This document shows, piece by piece, positions 1-14,475 of a stretch of DNA of 64,000 nt (positions within the stretch are counted from its first letter, which is position 1; every line of letters begins with the position of its first letter). The DNA lies in the NCBI GenBank assembly GCA_009733715.1, contig WMKJ01000011.1:1-64000 (forward strand). The letters are read 5' to 3'. This DNA is from Herpomyces periplanetae (Eukaryota; Ascomycota; Laboulbeniomycetes; Herpomycetales; Herpomycetaceae). The position numbers and the translations under genes were made by a program. Under the pieces are notes generated by a model. It saw only the letters and a list, made by a program, of their open reading frames with translations, made no database searches and was not told the origin of the DNA.

Positions 1-3000
1 CTGGAATGGCATTATCTGCAGTTGAAGATGATGTCGGGTCTTCACATGGAGATTTAGAGGTACATGTTTCCTGACCAAGAGCTTGGTTGACTTGCACTGG
101 TTTTGTAGTATCTTTCATAGGAGGTTGATTCGAATTGATTTTCCACGATACTTTTTGTATTTCACTGGTATCTTTACCATTACCGCAACTTGAATCAGTA
201 GGATCATCTCCGGCAAGAGAAGAATTTGTGTCCTTTACCTCTAGGGTTGAACCGATCGGAAAAGAGGATTGGCCTTGCGAATCAGTGCAATTATTTTCTT
301 GGTTACAAGCGATGACAAATATGTCATTGTCGTTTGAATTGTTACTCTCTTCACCCAATTGAAATATTTTTCCTTTTTGGATTCCTTGGATTTGTCGTTT
401 TCCAAAACTGCACTGTTTTGATAGTTCTTTTTTCGAAATCTTTTTCGCTTTCGGTAGAGATTGGTCATTGCTTTTATTACAGAAATTGCTAGCATTGCCT
501 TGATCACTACTTTCATAAGACGTAGTATCAGCAATTTCAGTATTCGTCGACTTTATGCTGTTTTGAATGGAGTTTGAAGCGCTGCTCTCTAAACATAATG
601 AAGATTCGTTTTGTGAGAATTTTGATGAGGCTGCATCAATATATTGGGATCCAATCACTGGTATTTCACGATCGACGCTATCATAACTGGGAGAAATATT
701 TCCTTTAAGATTGACCAATGGCATTTTAGATGAGTATTTCTGTCTTTGAAATTTTTTGGGGGCGTCATCTGGTTTAGAGCTAATCTGCTGAAGACTATCT
801 GATACCTGCTTCATCTCCCGAAGCGTTTTCATACGTCGTTTACCACTTTTTTCGTTAATTGGATTTTGACTTATATTTTGTGAATTATTATAATCAAGAT
901 CATTTTGATTTAACTTGGAAAGGTCAGTCTCATCCGCAACTGACGTCGGAAATATTGTTTGAGTATCTTGAAGGGTAGGTTGTGAATATGCGCCTTCAGG
1001 TTTATCGATAGGTATATCGTCCGTGTTAGATGCCACATTATCTTGATTGATTTCTGACGAGAAAGTATTGCTACCGAGGATTCGTTTCTGCTTCGCTTTC
1101 TTTTTTCTTTGTTTGCGATTCGTTTTAAGGGTAGTATCTATTCGGCTACTAGAATCTGCAATATCATTAGATGTGTCATTTGCATCTTGTTCATTGGAAA
1201 GTGAAGCATATAATGAATTTGATTTTTTCCTTAATTCATCTGAGTAACTTTCATTTATGACCAAGTTCTGAGATTCACCATCAATATTTGATAACTGCTG
1301 ATTCTTATTTTTATCTGCCACGATATCGTCTAATTGTTGTGAAGTTTCTATTCGCGCACCTTCATTGCTGTCTTTAATATAATCAGTAATTGCTGTTGTG
1401 TTGTTTAATAACGTGCAAGAATTTTGACGGCCTGCATCATTTTGTGATACTGTCCTTGTCAACTTAGGCTTTTTACTGAGTTTCCATGACTTTTTCAATT
1501 CCGATTTACTCAGACTAGTCTTCTTTTTGAGATTTTCAGTATCCGTAGCTGATTCTAGAACTATCTCACTTGCATTTGTCGTATTCGAAGGTTCAGCATT
1601 CTGGCATTTGAATTCTAAATGGTCAGGTTGATTTAGCTCAGTATCATTATAATTTGTGTGAAATTTAGGATTGTCAACCAAATTATCATTTATCGTATTC
1701 GACACAGTACTATCCCGTAATGGACTGTGAATATTTGAATGTTCGCTCGATTCACTAGAAGTAGAAGTTTGATTGTTCTGTTGACCAATTTCTTTACCTC
1801 CTTTCTTCTGCCTTTTTCTTCCTTTCCTAAAATTCTTCGGAATTTGAGGCTCAATCTTTTGATGCTCTTGCTTCTTCGAAACTCCAACATTATCTTGACC
1901 AACCTCTAGATATGTATCAGATCCAATTAGTTTTTCTCCAGAAGTAGAAGTTCTTATCTGAATTTGATAGGCCGTACTATTTACATCAACCAATGGGGCT
2001 TCTCTATTTATAGAAGACTTTGCTTTGGAGTCCTGGATATTCGTTTTTTCACTGGTCCGTTCGGGTGGCTCATCAACCATATTAATAACAGAACTGCTAT
2101 CGACAAAGGTATCATCTTCGTTATGAACATCAGAATTCAACTGCTCTGGTTTATTTGATGTATCGGAATCACTTAATTGGCCATGTTTATACTCATTATT
2201 AAATGACTTAAAACTTTCGAATTGGGGTTGCTCTTCTCGAGCCATCTCAAAATTCTCTTCGCCAGACGATTCATCTTCAGTATATTCATGAACATTGTCA
2301 ACTAAATGAGTGTTTCTGGTTTCGTTTAAATTCACAACCAGATTATTTGTTGGGTCAACTGCCACTTCACTAGCTATTTTCGTAGAATCAGCTTCGTTAT
2401 CAAGATCAGAGGTATGCGGTATTTGGTTTTTCAGTGAAGTTGAGTTGTCACCAGAGTCTATTTTTCTTGATAAAACTGTATGAGCGGAGGGATATTCGAG
2501 AGTATTACTTTGACCTTCTCCATGGAACGTACTACCGTTAAACTTATTATCGGTATTTACCTCTGAATTTTCGAATGTCAAATTATCCGACCTTTCACCG
2601 GTAAAATTATCGGTCGAACTATTATTACAAACAACTAAGCCAGTCTTATCCGGCACTTCAGCAAAAGTTTTGGCCTGCATCCCAGCAATTGAATTGTCAC
2701 TTGTCTCATTACTTTCATGTTCTTGTAAATCAACATTATTGGATGGTATCGTGCAACTCTTTTCGTCCGCCAATAATCCACAATTAAGGTCTCCATCTTT
2801 CGCATCAGAATCGTTGACTGTGACATTATTCGAAACGGTGATAGCAGTAATTTGATCAGGACATTCATTTAAAATTGACTTAGAATCAATTATGTTTTGT
2901 TCAGTACAATTTCCCATATATTTCTGTGTATTTCGAGGCTCGATTTTAGCCTTTGAAAAAACAGGAGAACTGAAACCTACACATAGATTACATTTTTCAA

Positions 3001-6000
3001 AATCATAACCTATTGCTCTTTTCTTTTCTCTGGATATTTTCTGTGGGTAATCCGTTGTGTGACTCGGGGATGAAGTTTCATCCGTACTAGAAATACAAGA
3101 TGCAACGGGGTCGGAGGAATTCGGTTCTAAATTACGGGTAGAACCACTCGTGAGATCATTTATATCATGATGAGTTACTGTATTTACCATATCAGGATTC
3201 CTCGATTGACAAAATGGCAATCCGTCGGGAAGTTTATGCTGGTCATGACTGTCACACAAGTTGTCGGTTTTTGAAAAATTTTGCACTGGGGGATTGATAA
3301 AAGCAGTATTCGTTTGCACATTTGGATGTACTGGGCCGCACTCAAGGCGATTAGCCATTGTCTGTTTATCATCGCTATTATTTGACATTCCAGTATTCAT
3401 ATCTTGTTGCTCTAGTTCTTTGGAGTTATTCACCTTTACATACTCATTATGGTCTATCTCTTGAGTTTGTGTGGAATCGCATTGGGTTTTGGTTTTGGAC
3501 TCTTCAGGACAAGTGATCACAGCGCCATTTGAATTTACCAAGAATTCACCGTCTTCCCCTTGCAAGTTCGTATAATTTCCACCGTTAGGACTCTCCGACT
3601 CATTTTCAAGAACACTATTGTTACTCATGTGAATATTTCTTTCGTAATTGTTGTCGGTACATTTAACCTTTTGTGGATCCACGGAATGTTCAGTATTTCC
3701 TCCAGAGTTTTTTGAAGGGATTTGTGAATCAATGACAATAGTTTCTTTTGCACCAGCTTCAGTGCTGTCAAAATTAAATTTAGATGATCCAGTATTACCG
3801 GAATCTGTACAAGATTCTCGATGCAAAGGTCCAGAATATTGGTTTGGGTCAACATTCGTCACAATGAATGAAGATGCATCCCCACAATGGCGGATGCAAT
3901 TTAAAGGTTCTTGTGAAATAAATTTTCCGTTAGGTATATCTTGAAGAGCATTATTGTTGGTCTTATTATCTCCATCATTCAATGGGGATGCGACGGAACA
4001 AGTTGCTCTGCTCCCTGAGGAGAATCCCCTGAGATTTGGAGCAGTTGGAAATAACTCAGTCTCTTTTCGTACGCCTGAAAAATCTAATCTCGTTTGGGAA
4101 GATTCATCTGATGGCTTGGTTTTTTCCTTTATCTGACTAGATGTTTGTTCATTAGACTTAGTTTCAGATTTATCCACTGGTGACATAAAAATTCGCTTTG
4201 ACGTTGCAGAATCACAGTTTTTTCCCCTTGTAAATCTTGCCAAAGTATTCCATACAGAATTCGTTGTGTTCATGAATATTGAATTCCCAGTAGAAGAATT
4301 TAGGGTATTGTTTTTGTTAAGCGTTGAGTCAGATATTTCAACATCTTTTGCATCTCGGTATGATGGATTATCATTATCTTCGGACGAGAAGCCTTCAACA
4401 GTACTATATGGGTAAGAATTAGCCAAATCAGAACAATTGGTAATTGGTTTATCGTCTGTACAAGAAATTGAAATAATATCAGAATCCCTTGTCGAGCGTG
4501 TAAGATCCAGCTTGCCAGGAACTTTTGGATCTTCCATTTCTCTTCCAAGTTGAGACCTAACTTCAGAATCCTGAAGTCTGGGATCCGTATCATCATGAAT
4601 CTTTTCAGATGATGAGACGCTTTCATTTTGACCAACCCTAACTGAGACTAAATTATTACTATCACAAGGAACTAGAGAGACATGGGAGTCTGGAGTTTCA
4701 ATCGTAGATGATTTTTCAGCATCGTTACCTTTGCTCGTATTTGCACTAATAGTAGAAGTATTGGGGTCCTGTGTACCCATATCCATATTAGATTCTTGTT
4801 TGGACTTAGTTGAATCCTCATGCGCTGAAATTTCCTCTTCGGTAAAATGCTCATTATTCGGAAGTATGGAGGAATTGTTGACGGAACTGTTAATTGCCAA
4901 TGTAGATGTATTTGAACCATCCTTCAAGTTAGGATTTGAATTGCTTTCCTGGAAAACTTTAAGATCAATATGGTTATTGCAGCTTTTTTCTGGTGTCAAA
5001 ACGAATTCAGATACTGAAAAATTACTGGTACTTGATGATTGATGGGAGGATGTAACTTTGTTATTTGCTGACACTCCGACTATATCGACACTGTCGAGAT
5101 TTAATATGCTTTTGTCAACATCATCAAATTTGTTGCAATTTTTAAGGAGCGAAAAATTTTCTTGTATCTTGTCTTCATTGGAATTAAGCAACGGTTTGAC
5201 CAGTATTTGCTTTGTTGAGATATTTCGATCGTGCGTATTATTGTTGGCTGACATAGACGCTTTTTTCACCCTGATTGATCGCTCAATTGACGCTACACTA
5301 CAATCTGATGATCTTTGAACGTCAAATGAGCTGTTATTGGCCTCTTGGTCCTTTCTATCAGCCTCCGTAATATTTTGTGAAAACTTTTCATCTGAAGCTG
5401 CTGGTGACTGTGTTAGTGGGCTCTGAAAATTAATATCTTTGACATCTTCTAACTGAGATAGGTCAAAAGTTACATGTTTTTTGTTAGAAATTCCAGGACG
5501 CACAAGTGTTTCCCTCGAACTACTTTTTCCAGAAGTTTGACGGACACATGAGGGAGTAACCTGTGCATTACCAGAGATTTTATGGCAATTATTACTTTGA
5601 ATAGTTATGGGAATAGCTAAAGAATCCGTTAAAGTTTGTTTAACATCCTCTGACGGTGCAATAGGTAAACTCGTACAAATATCATGTATTGGCTTGGAAT
5701 GACTTCCCTCATGAATACTTTCAATGGTTGAAACGGGGATCGGTGAATTCTCAGCATTGTAAGTGATTGGTAGGACTGACGAAGCAAACTCAGCTCCAGA
5801 ACTTTGATGCCCACTTTTAATTGAACTAGAATTCTTAGAGAACTCTGTATGATTTTCTGTTTTCACTTGGGGGGATAATCCAAAGTGACTGGAGCAGTGA
5901 CTATTTTTATCATTCTCGTTTTTTGAACCTAAATTATCTCCTTTCCTGTTACAAGTATCCACGAAATTCTTGTCAATTATTGGACTGTCATCATCCCCCT

Positions 6001-9000
6001 CTGACTTTAAATTCGCATCGCTATAATATGAAGCCAAAGGTCTGTGGCTTAATTTGTCTGAAGTAGATTGCTTCCGTTTCTTTGACCTTTTCTGTCTGTT
6101 TGTCTTAATTTGCTGATGCTGACCACTCAGTCCAGACAAATTGTCTTGGGAAGATTTAATAAAGTTATTGGCATCAACTGGGTCAGAGCAAATCACACCA
6201 AATGACTCATTTGCTGCTGAGCTTTGCTTATCAGGCTCACAGTCATCAAGCTTATGAAAATTATCATCATTACCCCCAACAAACTCACCAGCAACGTCGC
6301 TCGGATTTTGCGAGTCAAATTCAGTCAGCAGCGCTAAACTTATTTTGGAATTAGTGTTAATACAATCAGCATCTTTTGACAAAGATTGATCGTCTGCAGA
6401 ATACACTTTGTTGGAGTTTGAAGAACCTTTATCGATACCCAGATTTGATACCGAAAGTTCGGTCATCAGAGTTTTTGGTTTTATCTTCGTGCAAACGTGA
6501 GTATCAGGTGTATTGATATTAGCAAGTTCACGTAAAGCAGTATTTCCACTGCTTGTTTGGGATTCTTCATTTTCACTACTAGATGAATGATCCAAGTTTT
6601 GAATTTTTGTGTGCAGTCTATCACTGGAAATACTCTCCTCCTGCTTTACCAAATTACCAATAGAACTTGATTTTGTATACTGATCGATATCTTTTTTCTC
6701 ATAAACACCATCACAGCGCGATGGATTCGACTGCACATTCGTGATATTATTATTGCCTTTTGACTGTTTCGACTCAATTAACGAACTTGTCGATTTGTCT
6801 ACGTGGTCCGATTTGTTAAAGTCTGGTTGAGACGAATCGTGTGATAAATTCTTAGCATATTCACCGCCGTAATTTTCCCGTCCGTTAGTGTTGCCAGTAT
6901 AATCCGGTAATGAAATGTCTCTATTGATGTCAATTGTATCAAGTGTGGGGCGCCTTGATCTTATAGAGGCATTTATTGATGTTTTGAAAGGTTTTTTATG
7001 TGTCGCTTGAGGACGTTCAGTGCAATCTACTTGAGAAGTATTTGCAATATTTCCATGCTGGAAACTATTATCTTCTGCATCATATGAATCTCTCTCTCTC
7101 TCCAGCGTGATTGTTAAACCTGGAATAAGATCACTATGAGACTTGAAATGATTTTCTGCGTTAGATACATCTGCACATTCAGAAGAAGCATCCAACCTCA
7201 ACAAAGATGGAGCTCCAACGTTTAACCCAGTAGATACTGTTCCGAATTCTGCATCATGAGAATTCTGCAGATTCTTCTTAGACAAAAACAAGTCACCGTT
7301 GGTCGGACTAACTGGTCGTTCTGAGTTAACAATATTTTCGGAATTGCTGAACCCACCAGGACACATTGGACGAAAATCAGTTTTATTCCGTTCAGAATTG
7401 TCGCTACTAGCTGATTGGAAGCTGTGTCCGCTAGATTGGTGGTCCGTCTGCTGGACAGCGGGATCGTAATATGGGAGACTTGCATTATGCTTTAGAGAAG
7501 AATTAGTATTAACAGACAATCCATTTATGTGTTCATCTAACGGCGAGTGCAATTCAGGTGACCCATTAGACACGAAACCACCATCCTTGTTTAAAGTAGC
7601 AGAACTATCATCTTTTAACATTTGATTGCTGGTGGAATCAACAGATAGCGGAGTGTTAAAGAAAAGACTATGCTTATCGGCAGTATTTGGAATGTCATCA
7701 ACTGCAGATTCTTTATGGTCACTTGACTCAGTTCCCAAGTGAGAGTCTTGAACTGATTCGGCAGTAGTGCTATGATGTTCAGTTGGCTTGGTTACTAGAT
7801 TTCTCTCTTCACAAGTAACCGTGGGATTTAAATCAATTGAAGGGGAAACGGAGCCAGTAGGAAACGAGCCTGGCAACTTATTCTTTGGAAGCAAAATTTC
7901 ATTTTCACCGAAGGCATGACATGTGTTGATTGGAGATGTTGAAAACAAGCCCGAGTCGTCTGAGTCCGAATTTCTTGTAAGATCAAGAGATGAATTCGCG
8001 ATAGTACTCGCAGGTTGATGAACAAGATTAAATGGTAGCTTCCTGGCACTTCGCAATGGTTCTGCCTTGCCAGTGGAGCGAACGTCTGATTTGGGTTCAA
8101 ACTGCTTAGCTCCTGAATCGGTAGCTACACTGTCAGAAGTATGCGTGACACCAACATTAAATCCAGTTGAAAGTGATAAGGGTGGATGCCGTTTGAGACG
8201 GCCACTCGAAGACCCAGTCCGTTTTGAATTATGAATATAATAATTCCTATGCGATGATTGCCTTTGAGAAAAATCCTGATCCGGAACCGCAACTGCAGCC
8301 GGTCCATACCCCGGTTCTGGGCAGTTAGAATAATAGTTTTTATATAGCAGCGAGGATTTAAAATTTGTTTCATCCTTTGCACATGGTTCCATACAAGATG
8401 ATTGGTTTGATGAACACGAAGGTGTTGGATTAAAGCAAGAGATGGATCGATTTTGCCCATTAAGCATCTCACTTTTAACCTTCCGTTTGATTTGCGGGAG
8501 TGAATTATTAGTTTCGCCTATGCTACCGGAATATATGTCGTTATTCTTAGCAAGGGGATCTGTACCATGTGAAGATGAATATAAAGGCCAGTTCAATTGA
8601 GATGATTGCGAAGACTGGCGAGGATATCGCCGACAAGAGGAAGAGAATGCTTGTTGGTCCTGTGTTAAAGCTAACTGATTGTCTGACGAAGTGAGTTTGG
8701 AAATCAAACTGGAATCCAACGGTGGCTTCCTCGAGTAACTCCGATTTGATACCTGATCAGAACTGGCTTGGTTACCGATTGACTGAAGACTCACTTGGGA
8801 CACAGCACATTGATTGGGGCTAATGGCGCCATAAGCATTATGAGCAAAAGTTATAGGTCGAGGAATTGACTGCAGTGATGGCAATACACTATTTTTCGAA
8901 GAAGTTGAGGGTGCCTTAGTTTTCACATTGGAGGATGAACTTTCGATATTTTTCTCCGAAACATCATCTTCATTGGGTTGCTCAGACTCTATATTTTTTG

Positions 9001-12000
9001 GTGACATTGAGGTCTGAGATTCTGTTTTATGAGAATTTCTTTTACCAGTTAAAGTAACATTATCATCCGTTGAACTATGAATACTACCGAGAGGAATTAG
9101 TTGCTCGGCCCATTCATCCGGCACAGATGATTTCCACTTGGGAGGAACGCTTGAATTCTGTATCTCGTTCGGTTTAGTGAGATCTAGACAGATACTAGAA
9201 TTATTGTTATCTTTCAATTTATTATCCAGAGAGGTATTTATGGATTTGTGACATGTATCTTGAGGAACAAGAACGGGCTTAACCATATCTTGATGATCAT
9301 CATGATCCATCGCAAGTACATTTTCTTTTGGCCCTGGTTGCACGATAGTTCTATGTAATGCATTTACATCTTGCCCCAGAGTTTGATTTGACTGTTTTGC
9401 GCTTGGCCCCTCACTATGCGCTTCTGGTGCAGGCATGTCACTATTGCGAAGTTTGTTTAAATTATGATGTGAAAGGGGATTGCTTGGAATTAGTTTTCCA
9501 ACAATTCTCTTGGCAGTTCCACACAGTTGTTTTTCATTGGGAAAATGAGATAATGACGATAACCGATTCAACAAATTGTATCTGGATGCACTAGGCGATT
9601 CATTTGGCTCTTCCGTGAACATCGAATCACTTACAGTAATGTTAGACAGACTGTGCACTTTTCCATCTGAGGAGTTGTCGATATTTTTAAAGTCCGATTC
9701 ACATTTTACTTCCCGCGGTTGCGCCACAGCCTTTGGTGATAATGAGGAAACAAAAGTACACGCAATCGATTCATTCACATTGGGACAGCTGGACTTTTCC
9801 AGCTTGAGCGAGTCCATTGAATGGACCACTCCAGATATAGAACTTTTGTACGAACCGGGTAAATTCAGTACTTCTGAAAGGATATCACTTGTTGAGTCAA
9901 CGAATTCAGGTGATTGCGGAGCTTTACTCTGTGAAGAAATTTCTTTGGTTGGCGCCTCATCATCAGGTTCACCTTCTTGGTTGTTATCGGCATCTGAATT
10001 GTGGAATGCACCGGTGTCAGGATTGTTGGCAATTCTAGAATTTAATTTGGAAATACCGGAAAAGGTTTTTGGCATAGAAGACTTTTGAGATTCTAAAATG
10101 GATCCAGATGAGTTGAAAGAATCATTTAATAAAATAGGGATATTTTCTGAATTTTTCCCTAACTTTGACGATAAGCCATTCGACAGCTTCTCCGTACATA
10201 TCATGCTAAGTTTATGCTGTTTGCTCGTCGTAACAGATGATATTGTAGAAGAACATTTAGGTGTACGAGGGACCTTGCCGCTTGGACGTGAACACAGCTC
10301 CAAGGATTGCTTTTGATCATCACATCCAGGTGAAGAGCCTTGTGCAGATACATTGGAATCAGGAAAAATATGACCAGATATTACATTGTTTTGGGTATCA
10401 GTCAAACACTCCTGAAATGATAGCTTCACATCAGACGGTGATTCCAGTGCAGTGATGAATGATCCAGCGATAGATAAAAATTTCGGAGATTGAATGGGAT
10501 GCTTTTCAGTGTAACCATTTTCAATTTCGGACTCAAGACGCATAGAAAGTGTCGATAAATGTAATTTGTTGTTCGAGGATGCCGAACTTGACTGAGATGA
10601 AGTTCTTAAAAAACATTCTGTTTCAGGAATGGAAGTCTTCACAATATTATTTTTGGGCATTGTAACAAGAGAGGATGGAGAAGACACGTTCTCTGATGCA
10701 TTAATCCCTTCTCTATTGGGTAAGGAGTGGTTATGGTTAATTCGTTGGTCGACAAGGCAGTCATCTTTGGATTTGGCCTTAACTGGTCTTGAAGTTTTAG
10801 GCCTGAGCGATGATGAAGAGGATGAAGACGATGACACCGTAAAGGAAGATACCAGTTGTGTCGATGTTTTTTCAGATATTTTATTTTTGAGGTTTCCATT
10901 CGTCTGAGAAATAATGGGGGATTTGAGTTGCGGAGACTGATCTCTCAATGGAACTGACTTGACCTGAACTTTGGAATGGGTTTGTTGAGATGACTTGGAA
11001 CGTTCAATGATTGGTAATGGATCCGTGGCTATTGATTGATGGTTATATTGTTGACGGCGCTTATTCAAATCAGGGGATAAAGAAACCACGTTAATTGCGG
11101 ATGGAGAGAGTTTCCGCGTGGGGATTCGCCTGGGGCGACGACTAAGACGCCGCCTGCTTCGAAGCCATATTCGTGGATCTATATCTCTCAACGGGGTCAT
11201 AGGCGACTGGGACTCATGTCCGCTTGAAACATCGGGGGGAGAATCGTAAAAGCTGCCATAAGCCAACCCACTGGAAACCACGGATGTATTTGTTGAGTTA
11301 AATCCTAAATCAGTTACAGTGGATTCACAGTCAGGTTCACCGAAGTCAAGATTATCATCAGAAACATCTGTCCATTCATCAGCGGATTGAGAAGACTTAT
11401 GTTTTATATGATTATTGATACATTTGTCAGGTCCGTGCGCCTCAGCACTCGAAAAGTTAGGCTGGACGCCTTGTGAAACATTGGCTGGGAAGCTTTTAAA
11501 ATTGGTAGACCCCGTCATGGTTGTTTTTGGTTTTTTGGAGTGACGAGAGCTAAACTTTTTTGGTTTGGGAGAATCATTCAACAAGGATGACAGATAAGAG
11601 TCCAGGTTAATGTGGTTATCAGTCTGGGTTGCGGCAAGTGCCGCAGTCACCATAGATATTTCAGTGAGAGTTTGACGTAGTTTATAGTCTACATCTTTAA
11701 TGCGACGTTTAAAACGTGAGGCTTTGGAATTTTTAACAGGTTGTTTCGAGTCGGATAACTTCTTTCCGGAAGAATTGTGTGCATCACCCGTTAAATCTTC
11801 TGAATCCAAACTTTCGTCAGAACCAAACGCTAGATCATCATCGTTGGAGTTTTTGTCATGAGATGCTTCAGAGGCATGAGGCACGGGTGACGACTCATGG
11901 CTAACTTCATAGTCTGATGGGAATGGTTTAGAAATGCCTCTACATGAGCCACTTGAAAAATCTTCCTGGGAAGACGAGTTATGAATAAAGTACTGTTTTG

Positions 12001-13136
12001 AGTTTGAAGATGTATGAGTGTTTCTCGAGTTGACCGAAATGCCTGAAAATTCACAATTTGAGTCTGAATAACTGTCAGACCATTCATCTTCTTGATGTGA
12101 GTCAAGCACAGAATGTTTATCACTGTGACTGTCGGAATATCTTGATGTTGTGGAAGAACGAGCTTGGTGCCCTAAAACGGGACGCCCTTTAGATTTGTGA
12201 ACTGAAGACATTTCGGGTAAATTCTGAATTTTGGATACTTTTGATGAACGTATGGGAGCTTCTTCAGAGGTGTAATGACAGCGTGAATTTTTAGGAAAAC
12301 TTGAAGAGTTAGAGGCTAACGCTGATGAACATTGTTCATGGGAGAATGATGATTGAGATTGATTATCATTCAGATCTATACGCATGACAGCGCATTTGCC
12401 ACAAAAGCACGAGCATTCACCGTTTCCACTGGTTTTCCAGAATTCGTCCGCATAGCGTATACTACCGTGATGCCTGTTGGATGAAAAAAAATCGGTAGGA
12501 TTTGTAAAGGTATTTGCAGGGGCTTTTTCGCTCTTTGATACTGTGAGTGTAGGGTAGGATTGATCTGAAAATGATTCATCGGAAGTAGGATTGGCATGTA
12601 TATCTTGAGCTTGACATGATGATGAACAGCTAGTTGAAGCTGTGTGGCGTTGCTTGGGCCTTGAAGACGAAGAAGAAGCTAGCGAGCTTAAAATAAGGCC
12701 ATCTGGTCGACAAGACAGCTGATTTCTGTGTGATTTTGACCTTGAAAAATGTTTAGCCGTTCCTGAATTCAGTGTAGCGCAACCTATGTGTTCTGAAGAA
12801 AATTGATGTTTGTTGACCCGAGGTGATGATGATAGGGCTGGAATGTCGCTGTTCTCAAATTCATTGTTAGCATTTGAAGTTTTCAATGGCTTACTAGTAG
12901 ATTTTAATGCATGATGGGACGAGTTTGGTTGATACTCGTTTGAATCGGAAGAGGTTAAACTGGTAGAACAAGTTAGCATTGCGATAAAACAAGATATAAA
13001 ATAAAATGTCACGATATGACTAAATAAGGAGAAGGACGTACGATTTATCCGGTGGACTACTCTGATGTTTATCGTTCTTTCGTGGACGAAATTTGTAGAA
13101 TGAATATTTATATTTAACTTTGGACGATTTGGTCAT
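1..13136 (-). CDS. Giant Ser/Asn/Asp-rich protein, 3' part beyond left edge
   Basis: I do not recognise this protein. Exon 1 (13136-13042) starts at ATG and encodes MTKSSKVKYKYSFYKF and about 16 more residues. An intron at 13041-12960 has donor GTACGT, a GCTAAC branch site and a CCAG acceptor. Exon 2 runs from 12959 to base 1 with no stop; I read this frame triplet by triplet through all 12.96 kb. The visible product is therefore at least 4,351 residues. It is low in complexity and rich in Ser, Asn, Asp, Thr and Lys. A Cys cluster (GECSCFCGKC, about residues 212-221; bases 12392-12421) is followed by a helical-looking stretch near residue 450 (KDVDYKLRQTLTEI) and a basic patch near 11105-11165 (RSRRRLSRRPRR). 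More Lys/Arg clusters lie near 6065-6105, 1795-1835, 1455-1500 and 1080-1125. I see no signal peptide or membrane segment. The basic clusters resemble nuclear localisation signals, so a nuclear scaffold is possible, but that is inference. The frame's existence is certain; the function is unknown. Confidence 0.85.
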
Positions 13137-14475
13137 GTTTAAAGCGTGAAGATTTAATCATTTGCAAGATAATGGAAATGCAACATGAAGAGAATTGCTG
13201 GTATTGACTTATAACATAAAACTATTAACCTTATGATTTAGAGACATTGATAATAAGATATTTTCCAATGAAACAAGAATTTCGAAACCAAATATAAAAT
13301 CATAAATTTTTTGATCTTCGTACCTCGTGAAATTTTACTCGTCTAACTATACAAAAATCCGCCGTACCAACACCTGTTTGGTCACGTGCAATATTCTTGA
13401 GAGGAGAATCCTTGCACAGCCCCAATCCATGGTTTCCAGCCACATACGACCCTGCTGAGTAAGTCAGAGCTGCTGTGGCTTTATATGCCCGTAGTCCTAC
13501 CATGTCACTAGCCGCGCAACTCCTTCCTTTCCAAAGCAGTCGCCGTTCATCTTTCCAAGCCCAATTTTTTTGACTTTATCTTGGAAATTTGACGTTTTTT
13601 ATCTTTTTGTGGATTTTTAAAACATTTAAATACTTTTGACGTATATAGCTCATATTTTTCATGCTATTACTGGCTTTTTTTATTTAGTTCAATCCATAAT
13701 AATAAATTATATATACTCATATTTTATGGGAATTAGTATTAATTGTATAAAGTAATTGTAATATCTTTCAATACACACTTTTAATAGCAATTTATTAACA
13801 TCAACGCCTACATTGTGTATTTTAGCACGTCCTACGATGCTCATCTGAGTTGGTCGGACATATTACGGGATACTTTAACCCATTTTACGTCCATGATAAC
13901 GCAAAAATAACTTAGCTGAACGTAAGGTCCCGTTTAATGTACCAGAGAACACATGAAATTCAAACTTGTTAAATTAATTTTGGAGACTTGACTTGACCAT
14001 ACATTTTGTATTACAAAACAAACGTAACTGGTCACCATATTCTTATTTATTTGTTCCATTAACCTTAACATAAATTAAGTACATTTTCTATAAATATCAA
14101 ATGGTTTAAAGCAACTATTGATTAATCGCTCAGTCGCACTCACTGCAAATTTTATAAATATGGGCCCTAATTCAATTCAACATCATCAAAAACTCGTCTT
14201 AATGCCTTATATCCGGAGAAAACACTAATTTGGCTTTCGAATTTTCCATTTCAAATATGCCCAGTATTCCAAAATTCCCAAATGTTTCCTTCGGTCCACG
14301 CAGTACAGTGCACTGTATTCACCAAACCAGGCAAGGCCAATATGCACGAAATGAAGCCTATTAGTATCTAACACTTGATATTTCCCAACCAATTGATAAA
14401 ATACCACATTTTAGTTTGGTAAAACCGGAACAAGTTACTTAGGAATGCCTAGCTTCGTAAACTAAAATGTGAGAA
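13137..14475. other. Intergenic region between two minus-strand genes
   Basis: This holds the promoter and leader of the giant gene (13137-13560) and the 3' flank of the CstF-64 gene (about 13600-14475). Apart from the promoter elements described separately it is AT-rich. A short open frame at 13300-13503 (minus) overlaps the promoter and looks like chance. No RNA gene or repeat is recognised. Confidence 0.6.
13377..13495 (-). promoter_or_regulatory. Likely core promoter of the giant gene
   Basis: Read on the minus strand, GGGCATATAAAGCC (13490-13477) is a good TATA element about 340 bp upstream of the ATG at 13136. CACGTGAC, the octamer of the Cbf1 type bHLH E-box, lies at 13388-13381. The stretch 13380-13560 is visibly richer in G+C than its surroundings, as expected for a promoter island in AT-rich DNA. 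To its left the plus strand is purine-rich and to its right it is T-rich. The transcription start has not been seen. Confidence 0.5.

Noticed and set aside
9576-10088. 170-codon plus-strand open frame
   Set aside because: It lies antisense within the giant minus-strand exon and is a shadow of its Ser/Asp-rich codons.
13300-13503. 67-codon minus-strand frame upstream of the giant gene
   Set aside because: It overlaps the TATA and E-box promoter elements and does not join the giant gene's first exon.
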